In this document: in pieces, positions 1-10,201 of the stretch | Layout: every line of letters starts with the position of its first letter | Position numbering within the stretch: the stretch's first letter is position 1 | From: Peronospora farinosa | Taxonomy: Eukaryota; Oomycota; Peronosporomycetes; Peronosporales; Peronosporaceae | DNA length: 64,000 bases | NCBI GenBank assembly: GCA_947646735.1 | Contig: CANTFK010000962.1 | Coordinates: forward strand, 1 to 64,000 | Direction of reading: 5' to 3' | The notes under the pieces: model-generated | What the model was told of the DNA's origin: nothing | The model's database searches: none | What the model saw: the letters and a program-made list of their open reading frames with translations, nothing else | Program-made: the position numbers and the translations under genes

Positions 1-480
1 TCGTACCACCAGTTGCCTCTCGCTTAAGCGAGAGTGAAACGAACTTCTAATACAAGAAGGTACCGGCGTCACGCAGAAGCTTTTCAGCTTCTCGTGCGTG
101 GTGCTTCGGTGTTTAAGTAAGTTCAAGACTGAGCTATATTTAATGAATTATAATTAAATATAAATCTAACTACTGATTGGTTAATATGTAATGATAGGTG
201 CCATCTCTATAGATGCGCATCCCAACGTGCGAGCTTATATATATATAATCTCGCTCAATGACGTAACTGACTGACGTCATTTGATGACGCCTAGTCCCAG
301 CTGGGCGTGATCCCCATCAATGTGAATACACCTAGTGTATATCACATACGCAAGGGTGTGACACATGGTGTGTCTCACCCGAGCGACAGGTCTTAGGTAC
401 TTACGTACCTTTTGAGACCTGCCCGTTAAGTATCCCATACTTTACGGGTACGTGTAACGTTGAGCCCGTTACAAGCATAT
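1..480. repeat. Chain of consecutive palindromes/hairpins
   Basis: No coding frame is visible, but inverted repeats follow one another almost without gaps. CTCTCGCTTAAGCGAGAG at 17-34 is a perfect palindrome. Others are arms at 70-81/86-100, 135-144/153-162 (10/10), 212-221 (perfect), 257-264/274-281, 296-305 (perfect), 322-331/335-345, 354-365/369-380 (one mismatch), 387-400/405-421, 422-433/437-448 (one mismatch) and 453-459/467-473 (perfect). The loops are only 0-10 nt. This may be the end of a transposable element that continues to the left of the window, for example LTR or MITE-type sequence, or a cluster of structured non-coding sequence. The element type is unknown; the palindromes are read directly. 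Confidence 0.7.
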
Positions 481-1727
481 TGCTAATGAGCCTAGACAAC
501 CTCCGATCGAAACATGTGCAATTGAATCCAGCAGATCGCATCATTTTCGTTATCCAACACAGTGGAAAGACTGAAGTCGTTTCAAGTGTCCGGATCCCGC
601 TGTGTGCTTGAGTTTTGGTACCCTTCTACGAGATTGTCGCTATGCGGATACGATCGTCATGCAATATTTCAGCAATATTTGTCATGCTAATGAGCATCAA
701 GTACATGTACACGCCCGGTCATGAGTTTAAGGGATGAAGCAAGGCTCTTGACTTCTTGATAGCAAAACAAACATGCCTTGGGTTCTTTACTATCCAACGG
801 CCCATCGATGAGGCCAAAGCGGTGCGCGATCGACCAAGGGTGACGCGACTCTGACCTTGCAAAAGTAGTGGTCTGAAGTAGAGATCACCATGCTATATCG
901 TTTAAAGCTTCCTGTCCAATACCTTTCGCTACTACATATACATCCATCCGCAGCAAAGCAGATGGAAGTGTTGCCTTTGCAGGCCACTTACGGCTCTTAA
1001 TATCTTCTGTTTGGTCCTTCTGTTTCCGATGATGTTGCAATTCGGTCGTTTTTCACTTAATCCTGAAGGGTACATGTAAACAGTCGTGGTAAAAAGATTG
1101 TACAAGACTCGAATAAATGGCCGCAAGTGAAGTGGTCCTTAGAAAAGTGCACGTAGTTTCAGAGGCTTGACTGTAGCCGGACTTTATGTACGGACCGGGC
1201 GGCGATGCACGTGAAAAAGTTGCAGACGATGCAGCGAGTATTATGCCACCAAAACTCTGATCCGGTTGTAAGGAAGTCCTGGCTGGTATCATATAATTTC
1301 TCTACAGTCAAGCGGAACTCCATACGATACACGAATACGACCTATTTCCGTACATTGTAGTAATTGATGCTTTGTGTTGATCGTATTGTTTAGCAGCCCA
1401 AACTCCATACAGATGACGAAGGATGTAGAGCATGGCTACTGCATCAAGGTTCCACTATTCTCTTTTTTCATAGGTAGGGCTCTACAATGCAGCTTTGCGA
1501 GCTCGCCAATGTAGTAGTAAAATGTCGCAGGGGAGATCGATGCTGACGAATGATACGCATCAGTACGAAAAACCACGATCAATTACATGAAATCATTCGT
1601 TGATATAGCTCTAGCTCGATGAAATCTTGATCAATATGAGGCAAACAAACCAAAAATAATGAGTTAGCAGCACTAGTTTATCCGGTACTTCCAGTATATT
1701 CTTGTCCTGGGCTCCTCACAAGCAGCA
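481..1727. other. Intergenic, no gene seen
   Basis: Only short open frames without ATG-led protein-like composition occur here. A direct repeat of a CAATATTT-type octamer (about 661-680) and the palindrome GTACATGTAC near 700-709 continue the palindromic texture of the left edge. Nothing else is supportable. Confidence 0.5.
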
Positions 1728-2864
1728 TTACGGACCAGCGGGTTGCGGTCGGGGAAAGGCATTGTTGTTACTGTTGCTGCGTCCGCCGCGGCCGCCGCCA
1801 TTGCTACGTCCACCGTTCCAGTTGCCATTGCGGTATCCTCCACGTCGTCCTCTTCCACGCCCACGGAAGTTACGGCGATTATTCAGTCCCACGGCGCCAA
1901 ATGTCTCGGTATTAAGCTTCCTCTCTTCCACACCACTCATCCTCGCCCGTTGTCCCTCAAGTCGATCCAATGCATCGCACGAGATCGTATCAAAGAACGA
2001 CGACTTTTGATAACTACCCGTGGTCTCTTTCTTTGTATCTTCCTCAAGCTTCGAAAACTCGTGCTCTTTGTTAAAATCACTCAACCCTTCAGCAAAATTA
2101 AACTCTCCCGAGGTTGCATCAGGTCTCACTGTAGCTGTTTCTGCACCATTAGGAACACGGCGTTCTTTGCGTTTAAGCAAGTGGCCACCCATACCCGGGA
2201 TTGTCCGAGAATTGTGCCCCTTTTGTCGTCGTGGCTCTTGTGGTATCTGATTCTGTTGTGGTATCTGATTCTGTTGTGGTATCTGATTCTGTTGTGGTAT
2301 CTGATTCTGTTGTGGTATCTGAGCCGGTTGTGGTATCTGATCCTGCTGTGGAATCTGATTCTGTTGTGACATCTGATTCTGTTGTGACATCTGATTCTGT
2401 TGTGGTATCTGATCCGGTTGTGTCTGTTGCTTGTGAGCACTTGAGACTGACCCGGGGGTTAATAATGTTGGTTTGGCTATGGAAGCTGGGAAAAGAGGTC
2501 CTGTAGAAGGCACTGGAGATTGAGCTGAAGCTGGAGACACTGATGGTTGAGGAGGCTGTGAAGCTTCAGATGACGGTGCAGCCTCACACACGTGCAGGTC
2601 TTTAATCTCGGAAGCTTTGAAGGTTGCATATTGCAACACATGAGATGAGGGCGGCACGTGCTCAGCACGACGACCTTCAGTACCAAAGGAACGAACATTC
2701 TGTAGAGCCACAGTGCTCTGACGCGTGTCAATATTGAAGAGAAACCCTTCATAACGTATATCAGTCTTTGACACGAGTGAAATACGGGAGCCCAAGTATG
2801 GAATCCCACCCACTGGCTTATCGACAGAGGGGGGCGTGGGGGGAAGCGGTGGAGGCTGCTGCAT
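1728..2864 (-). CDS. LSM14/Scd6/RAP55-family mRNP protein
   Basis: Single-exon gene of 378 aa. The ATG at 2864 is chosen because the frame before it opens only with a TTG. Residues about 18-95 form an N-terminal Lsm14 (Sm-like) domain beginning PYLGSRISLVSK and containing RYEGFLFNID. The middle is Q/P-rich and built from a repeated six-residue unit. An FDF-like segment (EFNFAEGLSDFNKEHEFSKL) follows, then an FFD box (YQKSSFFDTIS...DRLEGQ), a TFG box (LNTETFGAVGLNNRR) and a Gly/Arg/Asn-rich RGG tail. Proteins of this family (human LSM14A, yeast Scd6, Trailer hitch) bind the decapping factors and the helicase DDX6/Dhh1, repress translation and gather in P-bodies. The complete order Lsm-FDF-FFD-TFG-RGG makes the assignment firm. 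The repeat tract is the only unusual part. Confidence 0.92.
   Translation of the reverse strand: MQQPPPLPPTPPSVDKPVGGIPYLGSRISLVSKTDIRYEGFLFNIDTRQSTVALQNVRSFGTEGRRAEHVPPSSHVLQYATFKASEIKDLHVCEAAPSSEASQPPQPSVSPASAQSPVPSTGPLFPASIAKPTLLTPGSVSSAHKQQTQPDQIPQQNQMSQQNQMSQQNQIPQQDQIPQPAQIPQQNQIPQQNQIPQQNQIPQQNQIPQEPRRQKGHNSRTIPGMGGHLLKRKERRVPNGAETATVRPDATSGEFNFAEGLSDFNKEHEFSKLEEDTKKETTGSYQKSSFFDTISCDALDRLEGQRARMSGVEERKLNTETFGAVGLNNRRNFRGRGRGRRGGYRNGNWNGGRSNGGGRGGRSNSNNNAFPRPQPAGP
2242..2421 (-). repeat. 18-bp coding minisatellite, ten copies
   Basis: Ten adjacent 18-bp units related to GGTATCTGATTCTGTTGT lie inside the LSM14 gene. On the minus strand they encode Gln-Ile-Pro-Gln-Gln-Asn-type hexapeptides. 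Copies 1-4 are identical on the plus strand; copies 5-10 carry point changes (GCCGG, TCCTGC, GACATC variants). The 18-nt period keeps the frame, so copy-number change would alter only the length of the linker. Confidence 0.9.
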
Positions 2865-3136
2865 TTTCAATCAAGTCAGTGATAGGATCGCGGTTTAATA
2901 CTTTGGGTCTGGGATAGGAGTGGACCACGTAAGCTAGCGACGTGTCAGTTGGTGTGGTCCACAAGATGCTTGGTGTGACGCTACTAATCAAAAAGTACGT
3001 TTCGTTATAAATATTATTACGGTGCTTAACGCTGTCCTACAGATGAACTTGAAGTTAGTATATAGTATATAGCATGTACCAAAGGTATGAAACCATCAGG
3101 GGCTGCTGGTATAGTGTATGTAGAGGTAGTTGGTCA

Positions 3137-3556
3137 TCACCACGCCATGTAATGCGGAATAGGCCCATCCGTCGGCAGCCATGTACTAGTGAATTGAAAC
3201 CCCATGGAAGCCACTTGGTTGGCCACGTCGGCCATGTGCTGCGTAGCGCTGGACACTGCATCGCACGGCTCCCGGTCGAACGTTTTGGACAAAGTAGCAT
3301 TGTTGAAGGCATTAAATTGCACCATTGTATTTGTACTAGCTGATGGAGGCCACTGTCCATCGTTCTGCAGCTTATTCGTTCGCGCTTGCTGCTGCTTCTG
3401 GTGCCAAGTGGCAGAGATTTTACGCTTGCGTCCGTCATCCTCATCCAGAGCCTCAGTTTTTAACAACTCGTGCTGTATACGAAACAGACGGCGATGGAGA
3501 GTTCGAAACTGCTCAATATCCGCCGCCTCATCGTTACGTTGGACAAGCTGGAACAT
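3137..3556 (-). CDS. Hypothetical protein, 139 aa
   Basis: An ATG-led single exon ending HYMAW-stop. The N-terminal half is helical and charged (MFQLVQRNDEAADIEQF...) with a basic stretch around DDGRKRKIS at about residues 41-49; the C-terminal half is N/S/T-rich. I do not recognise a domain, and there is no signal peptide or membrane segment. Amino-acid composition looks protein-like and the opposite-strand frames do not. An additional upstream exon cannot be excluded, because 3557-4384 has no other candidate gene. The next gene upstream (4385-4944) is on the same strand. Function unknown. Confidence 0.55.
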   Translation of the reverse strand: MFQLVQRNDEAADIEQFRTLHRRLFRIQHELLKTEALDEDDGRKRKISATWHQKQQQARTNKLQNDGQWPPSASTNTMVQFNAFNNATLSKTFDREPCDAVSSATQHMADVANQVASMGFQFTSTWLPTDGPIPHYMAW

Positions 3557-4384
3557 TGCGAAGGACGAAGTGTATGGTAAATTTGAAAATGCAGCATGTA
3601 ATTGTAATTCAGCTTGTCTTTTTTGCTGCGTTTGTAAAGACCGTGCGAGGATTCGCTGAAATACGAGTCGTTGGACGAATCAAAGTGTACTGCTCGTGAT
3701 CGTCACGGTCACAGCTCCACAGCAAATCGGTAGATTTTACAACGCTACGCCCGTGCCGATGTGGGCCTTCGAAGCCCCATTCAAGTGCAGGTCTGGCGTA
3801 TTTTTTCGCATTAAATAGTCTACAATGGCAACTATGCCAAGCTCTTGCTTTATTGCAACTTTAGTGTAGTGCAACTCAGCAAGGCGCTGGTGACAACGTC
3901 GCGTCAGCTGTAGCCATGTCCTGCCTATGGCGAAGAAATGCAATGGAGACGAGTTTTTACAAGGGCTGTACAATGAGAGAGCTGCATAACGAGAGCTGGT
4001 CGCTGGAGATGAAAGAAGACGGTGCTGCTTTTAGCGCTGCTCACTAGCGAAGTAGGATCTGGATGTACCTGAGTCCTGTTGAGCCAGGCAGTGGAACTCG
4101 TGCATTGCGTCGTCGCCAGCAGAAAGTAATGTGGTAGGCGAAGAATCAGGCTGGCAAAGAAGATTTGCGCGGAGTGCATCATGTGAAGCTATATAGAACA
4201 TGACGCGTCGTTTGCAGGTCGGCCAGCGTTCATATTCGGACACAAGATGGTAACAATATGAATGATGGAGACAAAGGATGACGTTCTCCTTTTTTAGCGA
4301 ATATCTTGTTTTCGCACGCCTTTGCTTGATGTCCACAGCCGCACATAAACACTATCATAACAGAAGTCGGTTCGAGTCGAGTAC
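3557..4384. other. Intergenic, no gene seen
   Basis: Only short overlapping frames with erratic composition occur. I see no convincing exon, RNA gene or repeat. Confidence 0.4.
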
Positions 4385-4944
4385 TCAAGAGAACAGGCGT
4401 CGGCTCTGGTTCTCGAGAGGAGGGAACTCCATGGGAACGGCGGCGGACACGCTGCCCTCTGTCACACAAAAGACCTTGGCCAGCGTGGTCCCGTCGCTAA
4501 TACCTGCAGTGTCTGCAGCTGCCAGCATAAACGCGTCGTTCTCGATGTACGCGAACATGCCGCAGAGTTGGCCGAACTGTACGAGACTGTTGGTGGTCAA
4601 CAACACACGACCAAACCGCCCGCCCGCCTTTGTAGCTAAGAGTTTCATGATGTCCTCGACAATAGAGTCGGGTGTGATGCTGCCCCGGGGCTGCGAGAGC
4701 CAATCGGGCATGGCCACGCCAGCGTCCACGCTGTTAGCTGCATCCACAAACTGAGAAAGCGCTTGCTGGTCCCAATGCAGCGCCAGTTCCGGCTCGTCGT
4801 CACTCACGGATGCAGACGAGAGGTACTCGTCAACCTGGATATGCAGTATGAGGTTATTTGACTGGAATGAATTAGGCAGAACACTAGAGCAAAGCAAAAA
4901 CTCACCTCGGTGATGCAGTCTTGGTACGAGAAGGCCAAAGACAT
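4385..4944 (-). CDS. Hypothetical protein, 162 aa, two exons
   Basis: Exon 1 is 4944-4906 (13 codons, MSLAFSYQDCITE). A 71-nt intron follows at 4905-4835 (GTGAGT...CCAG), then exon 2 at 4834-4385. The splice is phase 0 and gives ...CITE|VDEYLSS..., a natural junction that also supplies an ATG; exon 2 alone has none before its conserved-looking part. The protein has an acidic N-terminal region (VSDDEPELALHWDQQ), then a compact alpha/beta-looking part (SIVEDIMKLLATKAGGRFGRV..., QLCGMFAYIENDAFMLAAADTAG) typical of a small cytosolic domain. No family is recognised. Intron length and consensus match the other introns in this window. Confidence 0.65.
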
Positions 4945-5434
4945 GGCTGAGATTGTTGAGAATGAGTGTCGTGCCTTGGAGGTAACTTGATCTTACGTCG
5001 TGAACCCACCGAAAAGAAAGAGTGGGGACACGCTGACGTCTTTAACTGCCTCGGCTGCCGCGAAGAAAAGGTCGAAGCATAAGTAGAAGTGATCTGGTAG
5101 TAGATTTTAGCCAATGCAAAACAAGTATCCGTTTCCTACACCGGAGTCGACTCGAAGCTTGGTCACCATAGCTCTGGAAACCGTGGTCTTGAAAGTTAAT
5201 TGAGACTTGACCAACGAAACCTTCAATGATTTGCATCATGTAGTCGCACTTAACTCCGTCAAATCTCATTATGAAACGTCGATGATGTTGATTTATGTAA
5301 ACCACACCACGCTTTGTCTACCGTACCCAAACCAAAAATTATTCTAGAAGAAAAGAAAAAATCAGCTAATGACTAAAAAGAAGAATAAAAAACAAGAAGA
5401 TTAAGCAAAACAACCTTCTGTTCCCGCGCCCACA
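4945..5434. other. Intergenic, no gene seen
   Basis: No supported exon. An A-rich stretch (about 5330-5415) precedes the small gene at 5435 and may be part of its promoter. Confidence 0.4.
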
Positions 5435-5599
5435 ATGGACATCAAGCCCGAGCCGCAACCCAATTCCGAGCAAAAACCGACGCCACGGTCTCCGTCATAC
5501 GATGCAAAAAAAGCTGCAACCAAGTTGCCCTCACCCCACAAGAGCCCAAGCGCCTTTGAGCAGAAGCCGCTGCGTATGCCAAAACCAATGTCTATTTAA
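5435..5599 (+). CDS. Small Pro/Lys/Ser-rich protein, 54 aa (possible)
   Basis: A short ATG-led frame encodes a 54-residue peptide starting MDIKPEPQPNSEQKP and ending MPKPMSI. It is strongly basic and proline-rich, with repeated S/T-P and P-H-K-S-P motifs. I-K-P-E near the N-terminus fits the SUMO-acceptor pattern psi-K-x-E. The biased but coherent composition is unlike random frames in this AT-rich stretch. It could be a real small nuclear or cytoskeleton-binding peptide, the 5' exon of a decayed gene, or chance. No homologue is recognised. Confidence 0.35.
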   Translation: MDIKPEPQPNSEQKPTPRSPSYDAKKAATKLPSPHKSPSAFEQKPLRMPKPMSI

Positions 5600-7100
5600 C
5601 CCCAATCAGATTTATAAAAATGCACCCATTTTCAGCCCTTACTGGGCTGATCTAATCAGAAATGAAACCACCTGAGTCACGTATATTGCTTACGATACAA
5701 TGATACAATAGGTTTATTTTGGTGCACATGTTGCACCTCAAATGCTTTCAAACCATCTTTAATTGGTGAACCATTTCCTACTACTATGGATATTATCAGG
5801 CTCTATCTTTAGCTTTCATATGGTGTACGCTCGTGCATCTGGCTGATTCTGCGTCTTTGGGCCATCAGCTACTGATACTCGCCGTTATGCTACTACAAAT
5901 ATCGAAGCCTCAATCTTCTCTGTAGCATGTAGCTTTCTTTCTGGACAATTCGTGCTCGATGGGATGATCAACATTGAAGAATTCTAAAGCAGATATGGAA
6001 GAATTTTGTGACGACTCAATACCACTCTGAACTCCGTCGCGTTGCATCCAAGGCTTCATGATCTTGATGTTTTGCGTATCTCAAGCGGCACTTTGATGAC
6101 GTGCTTGGTATGATTTCAATGCTAGATGCTCGGCTACATCCAAGTAAAACAACTGGTATGACGCTTTACAAAATCTGGAGCAGCTCAGCATCTGACAGCT
6201 GGGCCACTTTCGTGGTAGCGAGCTAAATGCCTCCAACATTAGCGTTGTTAGCAAACATTGCTTCATTTGCTGCAGATTGTCCATAGCTTGATCTTTCCAA
6301 GACATGAGCGTGATCTTGTCGCTCATGTACTAGCAATGCAAAAAATCCTGCGGCTGAACTACTTCGGATCGATTTTGTGCCACCTGCGTCCTTCTTCTCT
6401 AATTTTAACAAGTGTCGTTGCATCCCCCGATCACTGAATACACTAGCGCTCGTTTATATCCGCTTATGCTCGTGAAGAAACACGTTGTCTTCATGATTCT
6501 TTCCGCCTGCTACAGCACCATAAACAATATCAGCTCTTGAGGTCATTCGAGTCAAAACTTTGAGTCCTTGAGCATAACGCATCACCTTTTTGATGATGCG
6601 CTGCCTTGAACTGTCATGAGGAAGTGTAGGACACATGCCGTAGACCAAAAAGGACCCAACTTGTCGAACGTGACCCACGGTCTCACCGTTTCCTCTTCCA
6701 ATCCTTGAATCATCTCTGTTTCTAAGGCCGTTATTACTATTGTTCTTTCATTCGAAATTTGACTGCTAGGTCTTAAACAGTTGCATCCGATGACGACTCG
6801 CACTGCAAGGCCATTCTTTCGTGCTACAGTTATAGTTAAGCTGCTAAGTCGTATAATCTAATATTTGCCAGCAACTGCGCCAAGGTCCAGATGTACGAGG
6901 CCGCAACTTGGGCGACCACCGAAGTGCAGATGGTCCAGCTTTTCATTAGAGTTGCTGTAATTGAGTTCTATATTGTCAAGAGCATCCTTTACTTGAAAAG
7001 AGAACTTTATCGTGTTCATCTTACAAATGAGATTTTAAAACTTCAATTTTACATTTCGAAGAATATACGACTACAGAGTAACTCTGTAAACAAAAAATGA

Positions 7101-7165
7101 GGGACAGGAAGTGTGTTGTAATGTCGAACTACGACCTTCAAACACACGACATCGAATCCTGTCCC
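7101..7165. repeat. Interrupted stem-loop
   Basis: GGGACAGGA (7101-7109) pairs with TCCTGTCCC (7157-7165), and the adjoining GTGTGTT (7111-7117) pairs with AACACAC (7141-7147), leaving a short bulge on one side. It could be a MITE end or chance. Confidence 0.45.
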
Positions 7166-7577
7166 CCTGTTTCCTGACTCCACCAATATTCATTGTATGC
7201 CTTGCACTCGTATCGTGCTGTAGCCGCACTTTTGGTTGTACATGTATTCAATTGTAGGCACCATGGCGATACTCTCAATACCCATTACCTCCACATGTAG
7301 ACTGAGTACGAGATAGAACTGTTGGTGGCAACTACTGCATTGAGCAGAGGACATGCGAAGGCAACTAAGCAACCACTTAATGAGAGTTTGTACGAGATAC
7401 AATATCAAAATGCGATGGATAATATTGCAGAGAGAATGGCTATGACGCATAACGTGCATTGTCGTCTCCGCCAAATCTCCTCTATGAACTCGTCAAATGG
7501 CTTAAACGAGATGTCGAATGATACCTCCAGTGCCAAGTTTGTGCTGGTTCACGTGACATTGACTTCCCTGCATTAAA

Positions 7578-7725
7578 TGTGGTAGGATTTTCATGACGTA
7601 CGTCGTCCTAACTTATATAAGGACGCAGAAGTAATAGTGACACTGAACTAGGTTTTCACTTTTTGAAACCAAGGCAAGCTTGGTAGTCAAAGATCAATCA
7701 GCCTGTAAACCTAGAAACGTTATCA
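7578..7725 (+). mobile_element. Possible short LTR (Ty1/copia-like) with primer-binding site
   Basis: A 148-bp segment starts TGTGG and ends TATCA. It contains a TTATATAA promoter-like box (about 7612-7619) and is followed directly by TGGTAGAGGAGGC, which resembles the TGGTA... initiator-Met tRNA primer-binding sites of copia elements. No gag or pol frame follows, so if real it is a solo or decayed element. No second LTR copy was found in the window. Inference only. Confidence 0.3.
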
Positions 7726-8490
7726 TGGTAGAGGAGGCGCGGATCCATTACTCGCATGACCACCGTAGGAATTGTATGTGGAAGTCGATCGATCGTACTG
7801 AAGGCTGGGCATCCCCATATAGAGACAGAGCAGAATATACTACTATTACCAGATAACGTGGCAAGTTGTTCTTGTAAAGTGATCCCGATATGCAGCTTAC
7901 TACTTTTTTATTCTACTGTGCCGAGGAATGTCGCCTTGAAGGTTGCTTGCATCCTGACCGTGTCAGAGATGCAGCAGCTACCGACGAAAGCGCTGATCTT
8001 AGTCTCGTATAGCAATTTTCTGTAAATTCTAGAGGGCGAGCAGACATTGCTGTTTTCCCTAAACAAGAAATTGTGCTTGCCATTCAGCTACTCGTCCATA
8101 CACTGGTCGAGTCGATGTGGCCAGACTATACCGGTGATATGTGCATGTGAGACCCTGAGATGGGCATTTCTTGTCAATTAAAGCTGTATAAACTCGTAGT
8201 CAAACAGTCTCGGAAGCGACTTGCACCCCTCCTGGACCTACTTAGCAATAGAAGCAGGTAGTCAAAACGCTCTTAATCTTTCTTGCGGCCAAAAAACCAT
8301 ATCTGAGACATGTCCAAAGGCATTTAAATGCAAGAAAATCCAGTGTCAAAATCAAAGCCGCATTTTATCCCCTTCATAAACGATGCGCTCTAGGTTATCA
8401 TATTTTATCAAACTCAGTATAAGTTCAGTTCATGAAAAGTGGTCTCATTTCTAAATTTGCAGACTAAGAGACAAGACCTCAGTTTTCCGT

Positions 8491-9267
8491 ATGATTTTAT
8501 TCAAAATGCAGCCGGTGGTCCTTTTGTCCATGTTGTCAATCTACTTGTCCCTTTCCATGGCTCAGTCCGACTCATCTCTACGAGGTTCTCCGTCTTCCTC
8601 TTCCACCGATGGGGTCGTCAACTCTATCTCGGACCAGCTCGAAGTCGGTCCCGGCGTCGCTGCCGTCATCGCCATTATCTGTGGCCTCATCATGAATACA
8701 TGTGGCTATAAATTGCTACGTCCCACTATGTTTGCGTGCGGGTTTCTCGTCGGTGGATACATTGTATCAAGCCTTGCCGAGTACATTGTGCACGGTCGCA
8801 CAGCCTTTTGGATTGCCTATCTCATTGGTGGTACTATCGTCGGGTCCCTTGTCGTCTCTATTTACAGTGCAGGCATCTTCATCATTGGCGCAGCTGGTGG
8901 TGTCTTCTTGGCGACCATTATTAACACTTCATTTGGCTATAGGATCTACCCAAGCGACCCGTCCACGGGTCTCCTCATTATGGCCATTGTGCTGGGTCTG
9001 ATTTGTGGGATTGTGGCCTTTAGGGTCGAGAGACTTGCCATTATCGTGGCTACAGCTTTGGTTGGTGCTGTGATGCTGGTCAACGGTGTTGGCTACTATA
9101 GTGGCAAGTTTCCCAAGCTCACAGGTACCAAGGATTACCGCCACTTGGACGAGGATGGATACTACGTGTACGACGTCCCGAAGGAGTGGTGGGGATATCT
9201 TGCGGCGATACTGGTCGTGTCTATCTTCGGCTTTTTTGTCCAGATCAAGAAGACTGGAACTAAATAG
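8491..9267 (+). CDS. DUF4203 / TM7S3-TM198-like membrane protein (copy 1)
   Basis: Single exon, 258 aa (253 if the second ATG at 8506 is used). The N-terminus is a likely signal peptide ending near SLSMAQS, followed by a short S-rich lumenal segment. Seven to eight hydrophobic, glycine-rich helices follow: AAVIAIICGLIMNTCGY, FACGFLVGGYIVSSLAEYIV, AYLIGGTIVGSLVVSIYSAG, GIFIIGAAGGVFLATII, GLLIMAIVLGLICGIVAF, LAIIVATALVGAVMLVNGVGYY and YLAAILVVSIFGFFVQI. The motif GYKLLRPT between helices and the GG-rich cores fit the TM7S3/TM198-like family (human TMEM198 is a Wnt-pathway scaffold). The role in oomycetes is unknown. A paralogue lies inverted at 31422-32294; the two share signal peptide, helix order and motifs such as GY[KR]L[LF]RPT and KIYPG/RIYPS. 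There is no internal lesion. Confidence 0.85.
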   Translation: MILFKMQPVVLLSMLSIYLSLSMAQSDSSLRGSPSSSSTDGVVNSISDQLEVGPGVAAVIAIICGLIMNTCGYKLLRPTMFACGFLVGGYIVSSLAEYIVHGRTAFWIAYLIGGTIVGSLVVSIYSAGIFIIGAAGGVFLATIINTSFGYRIYPSDPSTGLLIMAIVLGLICGIVAFRVERLAIIVATALVGAVMLVNGVGYYSGKFPKLTGTKDYRHLDEDGYYVYDVPKEWWGYLAAILVVSIFGFFVQIKKTGTK

Positions 9268-10201
9268 TAGAAGGTATCACTTTTCAGTTACGATGTGAAG
9301 GAAGATAGCCAAACAGACGCTAACAGATGCCTAATAGAGGGGATGACATGTCGGGTGTCAGGCCCTAATACCTTTGTGCGAATTCCCTGCTGAGAATACC
9401 TTTCACAGACAAACACGCCAGTTGTTCGACTGTTATTGATGGTGCAAATCACGTTTTGTCTTGGCATTCTGACACGGAATATTAGGTGCTTGCTTGTTGG
9501 GTAAGTAACAAAGTCCTGTATTGTCGAGTAGCGCGTACCGATTGGAACGCAACATGATCCTTGAGCATCAGACAAGTTCATGGAGCTGTTGTGCTTCGCA
9601 TAATGATAGTATGTTGTGTAATCGTTGACTGCCCTGGTGCAGCATATCGAGCAAAGACTTGCACTGACCGCCTCATCCTTCCACAAGATGCTGACGGTGC
9701 TCGAATAACGTGCTCAGTCTCATAAACGACACACAAGGCTATCTGGAACGGCTCTATCTGCTGCGGTACAACAAGTAGCTCTGCTGGTCGACTGTCATAG
9801 ACAAATCCCTTACATCAACAACAGCGAAGCGTCTACAAGTCGTTACGCCTTGCGCTGCGGCGTATGATAAAACCAATGGCTAGCCTTTAGATCAACTAAT
9901 TGCACGGAGAATGCATTACATACCAAAGGACACGGCAAAAGCGTCCGCATAGACTTCTTAGCTAACGATTACACATTTAGCTTGCTACTTCTTCGATGTT
10001 GGAACTTCTCTACCCTGGACATTCTCAACTGTAATTCGCTTTCTTAGAAACTAGCGATCCCGTTTATGGTGATCTTGTTTTCAAAACGCTGTTCATGTAA
10101 TGCTATTCGTCATCTTTCACAGATATCTCGCCTTCATGGAATAGTATCGTTCTGGCATGCACTTTTCAACTTGGTATCTTCGTACGCAGTCTGAAAGGAT
10201 C
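9268..10201. other. Intergenic, no gene seen
   Basis: A minus-strand open frame of about 130 codons near 9288-9686 has no ATG at its start and no recognisable domain. The remainder is empty. Confidence 0.4.

Larger units (their letters stand above)
5600..8490. other. Gene-poor region, probably decayed repeats
   Basis: About 2.9 kb without a convincing gene. Short minus-strand frames at 6081-6803 have mixed composition and could be frameshifted remnants of a mobile-element polyprotein, but no diagnostic motif is visible. Two local structures are listed separately: a stem-loop at 7101-7165 and an LTR-like segment at 7578-7725. The last 460 bp before the DUF4203 gene are probably its promoter. 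Confidence 0.45.

Noticed and set aside
1743..2506. Several long plus-strand and alternative minus-strand frames over the LSM14 repeat
   Set aside because: An 18-bp repeat without stops keeps several frames open; only the LSM14 frame has domains on both sides.
6081..6803. Minus-strand frames resembling gag remnants
   Set aside because: No zinc knuckle, protease or integrase motif could be found, so a mobile-element call is not supportable.
9288..9686. Minus-strand frame of 132 codons
   Set aside because: No ATG at its start, Cys/Thr/His-rich without motif spacing, not protein-like.
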